In this document: piece after piece, positions 9,394-17,984 of the stretch
Position numbering within the stretch: position 1 is the stretch's first letter
Layout of the letters: each line of letters opens with the position of its first letter
Position numbers and translations under genes: made by a program
The notes under the pieces: model-generated
The model's database searches: none
Told to the model about the DNA's origin: nothing
Seen by the model: only the letters and a program-made list of their open reading frames with translations
DNA from: Provencibacterium sp.
GTDB taxonomy: Bacteria > Bacillota > Clostridia > Oscillospirales > Ruminococcaceae
Direction of reading: 5' to 3'
Length of the DNA: 64,000 bases
NCBI GenBank assembly: GCA_022792175.1
Contig: JAAWAN010000036.1
Span: 1 to 64,000 of the forward strand

Positions 9394-10440
9394 TCAGCCG
9401 ATCAACACTTCTTTGCCCGTGCGGTGGGATTCATAGAGCGCCAGAATGGTATCCACCGAGCGCCGCCCTTCATGAATGGGGATAAAGACCTCCTCTTCCC
9501 CGCGGATGGCATGTGCAAGATTTTCTACCAGCCGGGCATGGCCGACGGCGCCGATATCAAGCGGGCCGCCGCCCATTTCCTGAAAGTCTCCGGCGGCGGG
9601 GTCATCGCCGAGCGGCCTGCCCTGCGGTTCCTTTTGCGTATAGAGGGTAACGCCAGGCGGGTCGAAAACAAGCCGCCCTTTTTCGCAAAAAAGCTCCGCC
9701 ATGATGCACACCGGGGGGTCGGCGAGCGTCGTTGCCTGATAGGTGCCGATGGCGCCGCTGTGAAAGCTCATGATGGCACAGGAAACATCCTCAACGGCGA
9801 TATCGCGCGCAAGGGTGGGCGCCTTGGCCAGTATCGAACGGGCACCCCCCGTCAGATAGCAGAGAATATCCATGATATGGATGCCCTGGTTCATCGTGCT
9901 GCCGCCGCCATCAATCTCCCAGGTGCCGCGCCAGCCGGCGCTGCGGTAATATTCCGGGCTGCGGTACTGCTGGTAACGGGCGTTTGCTACCAATATGCGC
10001 CCGAGCGCCCCGCTGTCGATCAGGCGCTTCGCCTCCTGAACACCGGGATAGGTGCGGTACTGGAAAACAGCCGCCGCCTTGAGGGAGGTGCCTTCAAAGG
10101 CTTCGATCATCCGGGACATTTTTTCTTTGCTGATATCCAGCGGCTTTTCGCAGAGGATATGCTTTCCCGCATGCGCACAGGCGATGGCATGCTCGGCATG
10201 GTAGCCGCTTGGCGTGCAGATATGCACGATATCAACCTGTGGGTCAGCGAGCAGCTCCTGTAGATCCATATAGATATGCTCCGCGCCATATTTTTCCTGG
10301 TACTCCTGCGCGCGCTCGGGGATCAGGTCACAAACCCCATAAAGTCCGACCAACGCAGGGTTGGCAAGAATAGCCCGGGCATGGAGGTTGCCGATCGTCC
10401 CGCAGCCGAGGATAGCGGCCTGGAGCTTGCCGTTTTTCAT
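9394..10440 (-). CDS. Gfo/Idh/MocA-family oxidoreductase
   Basis: This 348-residue protein shows the family order AAILGCGTIGNLHARAI (nucleotide-binding loop), HICTPSGYHAEHAIACAHAG, CEKPLDISKEKM (EKP motif), and GGGSTMNQGIHIMDILCYL (catalytic His/Asp region). It is a conventional member, similar to inositol, glucose or glycoside-3-dehydrogenases; the true substrate cannot be told. It follows the solute-binding protein gene by 70 bp and is read in the same direction. Confidence 0.9.
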   Translation of the reverse strand: MKNGKLQAAILGCGTIGNLHARAILANPALVGLYGVCDLIPERAQEYQEKYGAEHIYMDLQELLADPQVDIVHICTPSGYHAEHAIACAHAGKHILCEKPLDISKEKMSRMIEAFEGTSLKAAAVFQYRTYPGVQEAKRLIDSGALGRILVANARYQQYRSPEYYRSAGWRGTWEIDGGGSTMNQGIHIMDILCYLTGGARSILAKAPTLARDIAVEDVSCAIMSFHSGAIGTYQATTLADPPVCIMAELFCEKGRLVFDPPGVTLYTQKEPQGRPLGDDPAAGDFQEMGGGPLDIGAVGHARLVENLAHAIRGEEEVFIPIHEGRRSVDTILALYESHRTGKEVLIG

Positions 10441-10510
10441 TTTTTAAAACCTGCCTTTCACAAGATTCGCCCCGCCCGGCCGGGCGGGGCGAAAACATCC
10501 GGAATCTGAA

Positions 10511-11872
10511 TCAGTTAAATTTTCCAATGGTCTGGTTGGCAAAGCTCTCGAGGCTGTTCATCATCTCTTCCGGGGTGGATTGGCCATACATCACAGCTTC
10601 CTGCAGGCGTTCAAACTCGCTGTGCACATCTAAATACCCGGGAGGGAAGGGCATGGGTACGCCATCGCCCGTAAATTCGGCGGCCCCATCGACAAGTTCC
10701 AGTTCCTTCTTTTCAATCTCGCTCTTACCCTCAACGGAGGCAGCACGGATATCCTCATTCACAGGAATACCGCGCTCATAGGCAAGAATCTTGCCGGCCG
10801 CTTCATCATTGAGCATATAATCGATCACTTTTGCAGCGGCCTCGGGATTCGCCGACTGCTTGGTGATGACAAATATCTGGGAAGCCTGATACCAGGTCAC
10901 CTTTTTATTATTCCCAAAGGGGGCAAGCTCCATGCCAAGGGTGAAGTCAGCCGTCTCGGCCAGGCCCGCGGCGGAAGTGGCATTGTCAATAAACATCCCT
11001 ACGCGCCCAAGTGCAAAATCGGTCACACCCGCCGGGTTGGAAGCGCTGATTTCCGGAGGAGGGCAAAAGCCTTCATCCAGCGGCTTTTTGACATATTCTA
11101 TTGCCTGGATCCCTTCCGGAGAGTTGAATGCAGCGGCAGTCAGGTCATCATTCCAGAGCTGGCCGCCGAAATCGATCAGCACTCGCTGGAAGTTCACATC
11201 AAGCGCATTGGTATAGGCTGACATTCCCCAGATATCCTCGCGCCCAGCGGCACGGGCGGCATCATTGAGCTCCTTGGCCTTAGCATAATACTCATCAAAG
11301 GTCATGCCGGAAGTGGGATAGGAGATACCAAATTCATCAAACATCGTCTGATTATAATAGAGCAGCTGCACGTTGACGCCGGAAGGAACGGCATAGTAGC
11401 TGCCGTCGATCTTATAGGTATCGAGCAGCGTTTGGTTGAGCTTGTCGGTGCGCAGCAGGCCGCTCTCGATATAGGAGTCAAGCGGGGCGAGCTGGTCGCG
11501 CACAACATATTCACTGGCATTGGTGTAGGAGAGCTGAACGATGTCCGGTGCATTGTTGCCGGCCAGCTGTGTGAGCAGCTTGTCAAAATAGCCGTCCCAG
11601 CCGCCATATTCGTATTCGATGCGTACGCCGGGATTCTGCTCCGTATAGAGGTCGAGCGCCTCTACCGTTGCTTTGTGGCGGGTCTCGCCGCCCCACCACA
11701 TGAAGCGCAGGCTGATGTTTTCACCGCTTTCAGCCGGCGCCGAGGATACCGCTGAGGAAGCGGCTGCCGATGAGGCCGGTGCGGAGGATGCGCTCTGCCC
11801 GGAGCTGCAGCCCGCCAGGGCCGAAAGCGCCAGGGCACCGCACAGCGCAGTGGACAGGAACTTCTTATTCAT
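10511..11872 (-). CDS. ABC sugar transporter solute-binding lipoprotein (family 1)
   Basis: This 453-residue exported receptor is for the two permeases encoded upstream. The signal peptide ends in the lipobox ALAGC (Cys22), followed by a Ser/Ala-rich tether. The mature part has the MalE-like fold signature FMWWGGETRHKATVEALDLY, the LAGNNAPDIVQLSY segment and PFPPGYLDV near the end. No transport ATPase is encoded in the operon; family-1 sugar importers in Firmicutes often share one MsmX-type ATPase encoded elsewhere. Linked nagA/nagB suggest an amino-sugar or a GlcNAc-containing oligosaccharide as ligand (inference). Confidence 0.92.
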   Translation of the reverse strand: MNKKFLSTALCGALALSALAGCSSGQSASSAPASSAAASSAVSSAPAESGENISLRFMWWGGETRHKATVEALDLYTEQNPGVRIEYEYGGWDGYFDKLLTQLAGNNAPDIVQLSYTNASEYVVRDQLAPLDSYIESGLLRTDKLNQTLLDTYKIDGSYYAVPSGVNVQLLYYNQTMFDEFGISYPTSGMTFDEYYAKAKELNDAARAAGREDIWGMSAYTNALDVNFQRVLIDFGGQLWNDDLTAAAFNSPEGIQAIEYVKKPLDEGFCPPPEISASNPAGVTDFALGRVGMFIDNATSAAGLAETADFTLGMELAPFGNNKKVTWYQASQIFVITKQSANPEAAAKVIDYMLNDEAAGKILAYERGIPVNEDIRAASVEGKSEIEKKELELVDGAAEFTGDGVPMPFPPGYLDVHSEFERLQEAVMYGQSTPEEMMNSLESFANQTIGKFN

Positions 11873-11961
11873 TCTTTTACCTCGCTTTTCTCAAATATTT
11901 GCATCATACACCGGGGTGTTGAGCTCGCCTCGGCGATGCTTACGACATTTTCCCTGTTCTT

Positions 11962-12870
11962 TTATCCTTTTAAACCCGAGGTAGCAATGCCCTCTACAAA
12001 ATACTTCTGCATCAGGAAATAGAGCAGCACGCAGGGCAGGATGCTAATCAGTGTCAGCGCCATCAGTGAACCCCAGCTGGATTTGGAGGTCGCATCCACT
12101 AGGCTGTTCAGAATCAGCGAAACGGTGTAGGTACGCACCTCGCTGAGATAGATCAGCTGAGAAAGGAAGTCGTTCCAGGTCCAGATGAAGGAGAAGATCG
12201 CCACCGAACACAGGCTCGGCTTGGAGAGCGGGAGAATGATGCTCGCATAGATACGAAAGCTCGAGCAGCCGTCTATGCGGGCGGATTCATCCAGCTCTCC
12301 CGGGATGCCGCGCATGAACTGCACCATCATATAGATAAAGAAAGCCTGTGTCCCCATAAAGGCAGGGACGATGAAAGGCAGATAGGTGCTTAGCCACCCG
12401 AGGTTTGAAAAAATCAGATATTTCGGAATCAGCGTCACCTGGCCGGGCAGCATCAGGGTTAGGATAATGATGGAAAAAACCAGCTTTTTTCCTGGAAAAT
12501 TGAGCCGGGAAATGGCAAAGGCAGTCAGTGAGCAGGAGACGATGTTTCCAACAGCCACGCCTCCGACCAGGCATAACGTATTGCAAAAGAAGTGAAAAAA
12601 CGAGTATTGAGGATTTGAGTTCCACCCTTTGCGGAAATTATCGAACGTGAAAGTGCGGGGGATGAACGAAAAATCCCTGGAAAAAATTTCATTATCGAGC
12701 TTAAAGGAGCTGCTGATAAGCCAAAGCAGCGGGAAAATCATCAGCAGTGCTCCTGCGATGAGCAGCAGATGGCTCAGTGCAAAACGTATGCCCCTTTTCA
12801 CATCCTGCTTTCGTTTGCGCTTGCGGCGCGCCTCGGCAAGCTGTCCGGAAACATTCGGCATTGACTGCAT
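11962..12870 (-). CDS. ABC sugar transporter permease, MalG type
   Basis: This inner-membrane subunit has about six helices. ELDESARIDGCSSFRIYASIILPLSKPS is the EAA loop that contacts the ATPase (positions span part of the last third), and the protein ends YFVEGIATSGLKG, a common MalG-type C-terminus. I chose the ATG at 12870 (MQSMPNVSG, 302 residues) because AAGGA precedes it. The upstream ATG at 12900 has no ribosome site. It is the second gene of the operon. Confidence 0.9.
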   Translation of the reverse strand: MQSMPNVSGQLAEARRKRKRKQDVKRGIRFALSHLLLIAGALLMIFPLLWLISSSFKLDNEIFSRDFSFIPRTFTFDNFRKGWNSNPQYSFFHFFCNTLCLVGGVAVGNIVSCSLTAFAISRLNFPGKKLVFSIIILTLMLPGQVTLIPKYLIFSNLGWLSTYLPFIVPAFMGTQAFFIYMMVQFMRGIPGELDESARIDGCSSFRIYASIILPLSKPSLCSVAIFSFIWTWNDFLSQLIYLSEVRTYTVSLILNSLVDATSKSSWGSLMALTLISILPCVLLYFLMQKYFVEGIATSGLKG

Positions 12871-12925
12871 AGTCCTGATCCTTCCTCTCTTTCTTGGCAT
12901 GGATGCTGTTTACAGGCGGCGGGAA

Positions 12926-13822
12926 TCAATTTTCGTAGTAAACATAGTGGTCGGAAATCTTAAAGGTGATGGCTGTTACGATGACAATAATGATTGTCAG
13001 CAGCCAGGCAAGGGCAGAAGCATAGCCCATGCGGAAGTTTTCAAAGGCCGTCCGATAGAGATGCAGAACATAGAAATAAGTGGAATCGACCGGACCGCCG
13101 CGCGTCATGACAAACGCCTCGGTGAAGACCTGAAAAGAACCTATCATATTCATAATAAAGTTGAAAAGGATAGTGGGGCTGAGCATCGGCAGCGTAATAT
13201 GGATGAAGCGTTTCCACCAGCGTGCGCCATCCACCTCCGCAGCCTCATAGAGCTCCTGCGGCACATTTTTAAGCCCGGAGAGAAAGATGAGCATGGCCGA
13301 GCCGAACTGCCAGGCGGAGATCATCGCCAGTGTTGGCAGTGAGAGGCTGGGATTGGCCAAAAAGTTCACCGGTCCCAGCCCGAACAGGCCCAGAAAATAG
13401 TTCACAAACCCATCATATCCCAGCACCATTTTCCAGGTAACTGACATGGCCACGCTCGCACCCAGAATAGAAGGAAGATAATAGATCGTGCGGTAAATCC
13501 CAATCCCGCGCAGTTTCTGGCTGAGGATCATCGCGATGAACAGCGCCATGCACAGCTTGAGCGGTACCGACATAAGCACATATTTCAGTGTTACCCAGAG
13601 CGCTTTTTTAAAGATGCGGTCGGATGTGAACATTTCCACGAAGTTCTGAAGGCCGATAAATTTTGGGGGGGTGAAAATATCATAGGAGGTGAAAGAAAGC
13701 AGGAAAGACTGGATAATTGGCCAGATGGTGAACAGCAAAAAGCCGCATAGCCACGGAAGGAGGAAAAGGTACCCTTCAATATAGGATTTCATCTTGCCCC
13801 GCGAGGGCTTCTGCGCTTGCAT
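12926..13822 (-). CDS. ABC sugar transporter permease, MalF/UgpA type
   Basis: This six-helix permease is the partner of the next gene. The start YLFLLPWLCGFLLFTIWPI, the RTIYYLPSILGASVAMSVTW segment and the EAA loop QELYEAAEVDGA identify it. The ATG at 13822 has AAGGAG at 8 bp; the open frame upstream begins at an unlikely GTG inside that ribosome site. It is the first gene of the operon, about 80 bp from a consensus-like promoter. Confidence 0.9.
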   Translation of the reverse strand: MQAQKPSRGKMKSYIEGYLFLLPWLCGFLLFTIWPIIQSFLLSFTSYDIFTPPKFIGLQNFVEMFTSDRIFKKALWVTLKYVLMSVPLKLCMALFIAMILSQKLRGIGIYRTIYYLPSILGASVAMSVTWKMVLGYDGFVNYFLGLFGLGPVNFLANPSLSLPTLAMISAWQFGSAMLIFLSGLKNVPQELYEAAEVDGARWWKRFIHITLPMLSPTILFNFIMNMIGSFQVFTEAFVMTRGGPVDSTYFYVLHLYRTAFENFRMGYASALAWLLTIIIVIVTAITFKISDHYVYYEN

Positions 13823-13899
13823 GCGATCCACTCCTTCTTTTTGGTTTTCCGGCTTTTCAGCGGGAAAGACTGTATGAAATATATAAAACCGATAATTAG

Positions 13900-13928
13900 A
13901 TTATAAAATCTCTGTTATCTTCTTACAA
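13900..13928 (-). promoter_or_regulatory. Sigma-A promoter of the amino-sugar operon
   Basis: On the minus strand TTGTAA and TATAAT are separated by exactly 17 bp, about 80 bp upstream of the first permease. The surrounding AT-rich stretch would suit regulator binding, but no certain operator is seen. From here to 14335 I see no gene, only the hairpin at 14091-14123. Confidence 0.75.
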
Positions 13929-14090
13929 TACACCTCTTTTAAGAAAATTAGGTACCAATTTTAAGATTTCCCCCTTAAACAGGTGAATTTTTGTCGAAAT
14001 CGCCTATCCCGTAACCTTCTGGATCTTATCCGGAAATCCGGTTCCTTTCCGGGCGGCTATGAATGGCCTGATTTTCTTGATTATACTAAC

Positions 14091-14123
14091 GGCGCGCTGC
14101 AGCTCTCCATTCTGCAACGCGCC
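14091..14123. repeat. Dispersed hairpin repeat, copy A
   Basis: GGCGCGCTGCAG pairs with CTGCAACGCGCC across a 9-nt loop. The arms are related to the hairpins at 29839-29878 and 44292-44330 (GGGCGCGTTGCA-type arms), so this looks like a member of a small repeated palindrome family. Confidence 0.5.
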
Positions 14124-14334
14124 CACTTGATAGAAGGGCAAAGCCCATCGATGCTGGCCGTGTTGATACGGCCTTCCAATTGCCAGACACTATCATATTT
14201 TTCCATTAAATAGGATAAAGGCCTGCTATCCGTAAACGGGCTTAAAGGTTATTGCCCGATATCCATCTGCCGGGGGATACGATGTCAGGCACCGCATTCT
14301 GTGTCGGGCCGGTTCTTTTCTGTGCACTTTGAAG

Positions 14335-14556
14335 TCAACTCGGCTGGCACTGTAGTTGGTTGAATGGTTTTTCTACAGCTTTGGGTTGCCTTTTGATATA
14401 CTCCTGTATCTTCTGGGCATTTTTCCCCGCCGTGTCGACATAGTATCCCCGGCACCAGAACTCCCGGTTCCGGTATTTGTATTTCAGCTCCGGATACTTT
14501 TCGTAAATCATCAGACTGCTCGTTCTATTGAGATATCCCATGTAACTTGATACCGC
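14335..14556 (-). pseudogene. IS200/IS605 TnpA transposase, C-terminal remnant
   Basis: The segment reads SSYMGYLNRTSSLMIYEKYP, then FWCRGYYVDTAGKN and IQEYIKRQ. It matches the C-terminal half of the HUH-tyrosine transposase, and the Y-x3-Q of IQEYIKRQ corresponds to the catalytic tyrosine helix. A stop codon lies just upstream of the matching region and the HUH domain is missing, so it is inactive. No intact ends are visible. Confidence 0.8.
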
Positions 14557-14631
14557 CTAAAGGCGTTCTTCTGTCTGCATCATGGTTTTCAGCCTTCTTT
14601 GGAATCACCGGCTTAGCTGGTGGTCCTCTGC

Positions 14632-14679
14632 CAACAAGCGAATGGGGATATCCAAAAGGATATCCCCATTCGCTTGTTG
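14632..14679. repeat. Perfect 22-bp palindrome
   Basis: CAACAAGCGAATGGGGATATCC pairs perfectly with its complement across AAAA. There is no clear U-tract, so it is not a convincing terminator. It lies between the IS200 remnant and the PHP hydrolase gene. The rest of 14557-14866 shows no gene. Confidence 0.6.
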
Positions 14680-14866
14680 AGGCGTTTTGCCTGTCGGATC
14701 GGTCGGCGCTCAGCGGCCCAATCTCCGGGCTGTCCGCTCCTGGTCCGGTCGAAGCGCCTTTCAGCGCAGCTTTTAACCCGGGCTGCGCCTGAGTTTGTTT
14801 TCATGCTGTCACTCATCCTGTTTATCCCCACGCACGATCCGGGCTGTAGAGATTTGTCTATGACAA

Positions 14867-15853
14867 TCATCGGCTTTCTTCCACATAAATAGGGCTGGTC
14901 AGTCCAAGCAGACCGCTCTGGACTTCCGCATAGCTTCCCCATAGTTCAACCCTCAGCCAGCCTTGCGTGAGTATGGAGGAAAATATTTCGGCGTCTCCTT
15001 GATAAGGTCGCTCATCGAGCACTTGTCCATTGCACACCAAACGGATTTGTTCCACATGGATGCGGTGTCTTCCCCAAATATCCCGCCGCTGCGTCTCTCC
15101 AACGGAAACGGAAATCACCGCAGAACCTGGCATCGCTGTTTCCCCCAGCCCCAGCTTTTGGCTATTCTGCTGTAGAGACACCGCTATGGTTGGACCCATG
15201 CTCACATAAGTCCGGCCCGCCCGGATAGAATCCAGTGCGCTCTCTACTGTAATAGAACCCTCTATACCAAGATAGGTGGCTGTCAGCAGCGGAACCTTTC
15301 CCGGCTGATCCGGACCGTGCCAGTCCCGCCCGGCAGAAACGGCCAGGTGATATCCTTGATTCAGCAGCGCGTCATACCAGGGTAATGCCAATGCGTTTTT
15401 GGAATGTGAATGGGGGTTATCATTAGACCAGAGCTCTATATAATCTACCAGATCCCAGCGTGTTACATGAAATTCCCATTTGCAGCCGCACATCAGCGGC
15501 GCGCCGATTTCCCAAGGGTGCGCGATACCTGTTGCACCGCCAGCCTCCTTTATCTCTGCCAGAGCCTGATCAATGGTATCCGGTTCCACAAATCTCCAAT
15601 CCACAAACCGATGGCATCCAAGAACCAACAGATGTCCATAGAAAGTGGTCCATTCAATTCCCGGAATAACCGCGCAGGTCTGTCTCTCTAATGCAGGGGT
15701 TACTTCAAGAAGTGCTGATGTCGTATTGTGATCCGTTAAAGCGATGCCTTCATAGCCATAATCCGCTGCGCTCTCCATCAATCCTTTAACGGTAAATTGC
15801 CCATCACTGTGCCGCGTATGGCAGTGAAGTTCAAAAGGCCGGTATCGTATCAT
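14867..15853 (-). CDS. PHP-domain metallohydrolase, CehA/McbA type
   Basis: This 328-residue predicted metal-dependent phosphoesterase has the four PHP motifs: HCHTRHSDG at the N-terminus, LTDHNTTS, GIEWTTFYGHLLVLG, and AGRDWHGP further on, supplying the His/Asp metal ligands. The C-terminal 100 residues form a beta-rich tail. CehA/McbA proteins normally carry an N-terminal domain in the same chain; here that domain is encoded separately just upstream. ATG 15853 has GGAGGAG 6 bp upstream, inside the previous gene, and the reading frames overlap by 23 bp, which suggests coupled translation. Confidence 0.87.
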   Translation of the reverse strand: MIRYRPFELHCHTRHSDGQFTVKGLMESAADYGYEGIALTDHNTTSALLEVTPALERQTCAVIPGIEWTTFYGHLLVLGCHRFVDWRFVEPDTIDQALAEIKEAGGATGIAHPWEIGAPLMCGCKWEFHVTRWDLVDYIELWSNDNPHSHSKNALALPWYDALLNQGYHLAVSAGRDWHGPDQPGKVPLLTATYLGIEGSITVESALDSIRAGRTYVSMGPTIAVSLQQNSQKLGLGETAMPGSAVISVSVGETQRRDIWGRHRIHVEQIRLVCNGQVLDERPYQGDAEIFSSILTQGWLRVELWGSYAEVQSGLLGLTSPIYVEESR

Positions 15854-16424
15854 CGCTTTCTCCTCCTTCCAGGCCGTAGACCGCCACCTGATAGTCCACT
15901 GTTCCCACTACGACCGCATGGATATGCAGCACCAGCCGCCAGTCCCCGGCGGACGCAGCAACCGGGAGAAAACCATAGCTGGATCCGCCTTCTGACAGAA
16001 AGATGATCTGCTCCGGAGAATGACGATGTGCACATCCAATATATTCCCCGTTTTTGTCTACAGATAAGGTGACGAAGTTCATCAGATGATGATATTTTTT
16101 TATTTCTTCCTGTGTCAGCCTGTACTCGGGAGGGCGGTAGGATTCCATACATTTTTCAATTTGGGGAAGCAGAATCTCCGGATCGGAGATGATTTTTGGG
16201 CTGTATTTTAGGTGGACCGCCAACCGGCTGAGGTCCCGGTCAACCCGAAAATCGAGCGGGACATTTGTTCGAACATGCTTTTGGGTAAAGGTAAATCTCC
16301 GGTATAAAAACTGTTTGATACAAATTCCTTCTTTCTTAGGCAGAACAAACGTAAACGTCTGGAACCATAAAGGCATGGAATTGCGCTGATCAGGAATGAT
16401 AACGCCGCAATCCCATGCCTCCAA
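15831..16424 (-). CDS. CehA-associated N-terminal domain protein
   Basis: This 197-residue protein has a segment VTLSVDKNGEYIGCAHRHS and GSSYGFLPVAASAGDWRLVL. The pattern resembles the beta-rich domain that precedes the PHP domain in many CehA/McbA hydrolases (gas-like: layer of strands, then GFLPGPIPAG-type loop). Here it is a free-standing chain. The start is unsure: TTG at 16424 is the only near candidate upstream of the conserved part and has a weak ribosome site. It lies between the GDPD and the hydrolase genes, with which it very likely forms one transcript. No enzyme motif is seen in it. Confidence 0.7.
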   Translation of the reverse strand: MEAWDCGVIIPDQRNSMPLWFQTFTFVLPKKEGICIKQFLYRRFTFTQKHVRTNVPLDFRVDRDLSRLAVHLKYSPKIISDPEILLPQIEKCMESYRPPEYRLTQEEIKKYHHLMNFVTLSVDKNGEYIGCAHRHSPEQIIFLSEGGSSYGFLPVAASAGDWRLVLHIHAVVVGTVDYQVAVYGLEGGESDDTIPAF

Positions 16425-16473
16425 ACGTTTTTCTGTATTCAGAACATGGCTTTAAGTCAGTCCGCTTGTCTCA

Positions 16474-17253
16474 TCATACGGCAGAATGCCGCACGGAAAG
16501 CCTGTATTGTTCCCGGCGTTCCAGAGCGGAGCGAACCGCCACCGTTGTGATATTATCCACTCCCAAACGAAGGCAGCGCTCCTGATCGTCTGCCTCATTG
16601 ACTGTCCAGACCGAACAGGCGATTCCCTGCGATTGGAAGGCCTTTGCCAGGTCTTCTGTTAAAACGATGTGGTACATGTTCAGGGCATGTACATGCAGGG
16701 ACTTTATCAATCTGATTAATGACGCCACACAGTTCTGCTCTTTCAACATGCCTAAAGTAAATGCATTTGCGTTGTTCATCAGCTCCGGGAACTGTGCCTC
16801 GTTCTTTTCGGCGGACAATTTGCCCATATATAGAAATTTCAGTGCCTGTTCAATATTTAAATACACACTGGCCTGTTCCATGATCTCGGGTTCCAGGGCC
16901 AACATCTCAGGTGACACCGAACCCGTCAAGATAAGCCGATCCGGCCCGAAGTGAAACCGTTTCGCCATTTCCAGGGTACCATACAGCGCGGAAGGCTCCT
17001 TGATGTCACAATTGAACCGCAGCGCCGTATGCTGAATACGGCGGAATACAGATTCCAGAGTTTCTTTTTCATTCACAGCCGATCCCTGCTGCCGGTCATG
17101 AGAAATGTAAAGCAGTCCGTGCTCCGCGCGGCGTATGTCCATTTCGATCGCGTCCGCTCCCAAGGCAATCGCACAGTCAATGGAATCCATGGAATCCCGC
17201 GGTGTATGTTCGCAGCCGGAGTGCGCGGTAATTAATGGCAATTTCAGGTTCAT
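16474..17253 (-). CDS. Glycerophosphodiester phosphodiesterase family protein
   Basis: This 259-residue TIM-barrel protein would hydrolyse glycerophosphodiesters to an alcohol and glycerol-3-phosphate. ITAHSGCEHTP near the N-terminus, DAIEMDIRRAEHG and ISHD give the catalytic histidines and the metal-binding E-x-D. The usual HRG...PENT signature is altered (HSG...PRDS), so activity or substrate may differ. C-terminal VWTVNEADD and GVDNITT fit the family. The ribosome site is GGGGGAG. It is the first gene of a three-gene phosphoesterase operon with its own promoter. Confidence 0.88.
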   Translation of the reverse strand: MNLKLPLITAHSGCEHTPRDSMDSIDCAIALGADAIEMDIRRAEHGLLYISHDRQQGSAVNEKETLESVFRRIQHTALRFNCDIKEPSALYGTLEMAKRFHFGPDRLILTGSVSPEMLALEPEIMEQASVYLNIEQALKFLYMGKLSAEKNEAQFPELMNNANAFTLGMLKEQNCVASLIRLIKSLHVHALNMYHIVLTEDLAKAFQSQGIACSVWTVNEADDQERCLRLGVDNITTVAVRSALERREQYRLSVRHSAV

Positions 17254-17315
17254 CTCCCCCTTAAAAATACGATCGTTTATGGTTTCAAATCAATGGTGCC
17301 CCGGCGTCGTTGAAA

Positions 17316-17344
17316 ATAATATCATGCAAACGCATAAATGGCAA
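17316..17344 (-). promoter_or_regulatory. Promoter of the GDPD/CehA operon
   Basis: TTGCCA and TATTAT are spaced by 17 bp on the minus strand, about 63 bp upstream of the GDPD start. Between 17345 and 17501 nothing else is recognisable. Confidence 0.65.
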
Positions 17345-17501
17345 TGGCTGCAGGGCGCACGGTTGATGAAACTCTTTTCTGAAAAGTGAGGTGCCTCCTT
17401 ACAGGCTCTCATCTGTTCAGGATGCTCTTTCCCCCCATTCCGGCTCAGGCTCCAATCCTGATATTATTAAAAAATATGTATGCTTCAGAAATAAAAGCAT
17501 C

Positions 17502-17924
17502 TTAACGTTCAGAAGGGCACGCCTGATCCGGTGCCAAAACAATACCGGGCGCGACAGCCGGTATGCCCGGGGAAGGAGCTGTAAAATAATTTAACACATT
17601 TTGCAGTACAATTGCAACTGCGGGAGTATTCAGATGCATAGTGTATACAAAGTCTCCCATGCGCTTCCAGGTAGTCTGCCTGTCAGGGGAGAGATGGCTG
17701 TAAGTCCTGGATACGCTCCTGACGCGACGCATACGCCGGGAAGCGGATCCGGCCGCACACGAGTCAGAAATAGAAGCGGATGAGGAATGAAACCCCTGCT
17801 CCCTTCGCTCAATGATATATCCCTCCGCCTGCAGGGGGCAGATGTCGGACATCAGCGCCTCCCGGCGCCCTGATTCTTTGAGAAAGCGCTCCCACTCGAG
17901 CGCCGCTCGCTGCAAAATGCTCAT
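17502..17924 (-). pseudogene. Broken glycosidase-like gene, N-terminal remnant
   Basis: From ATG 17924 the first 45 or so residues (MSILQRAALEWERFL ... AEGYIIERREQGF) resemble the start of the protein at 19792-20343 (MNVLERARTAWELFC ... EEGYEILAGSG). After that the frame turns into Ser/Arg-rich sequence with no family likeness, indicating a frameshift or junction. It follows ThuA in the same direction. It is probably the lost last gene of the decayed sugar locus. Confidence 0.55.
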
Positions 17925-17984
17925 TTTCAAAAATATCCTTTCTTCCCCGCATGCGCAGGAATCATCATACGGCCCGATGGGCGC

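Noticed and set aside
13983-14213. A 76-codon + strand frame upstream of the amino-sugar operon
   Set aside because: It spans hairpin repeat copy A and lacks a ribosome site; composition is not gene-like.
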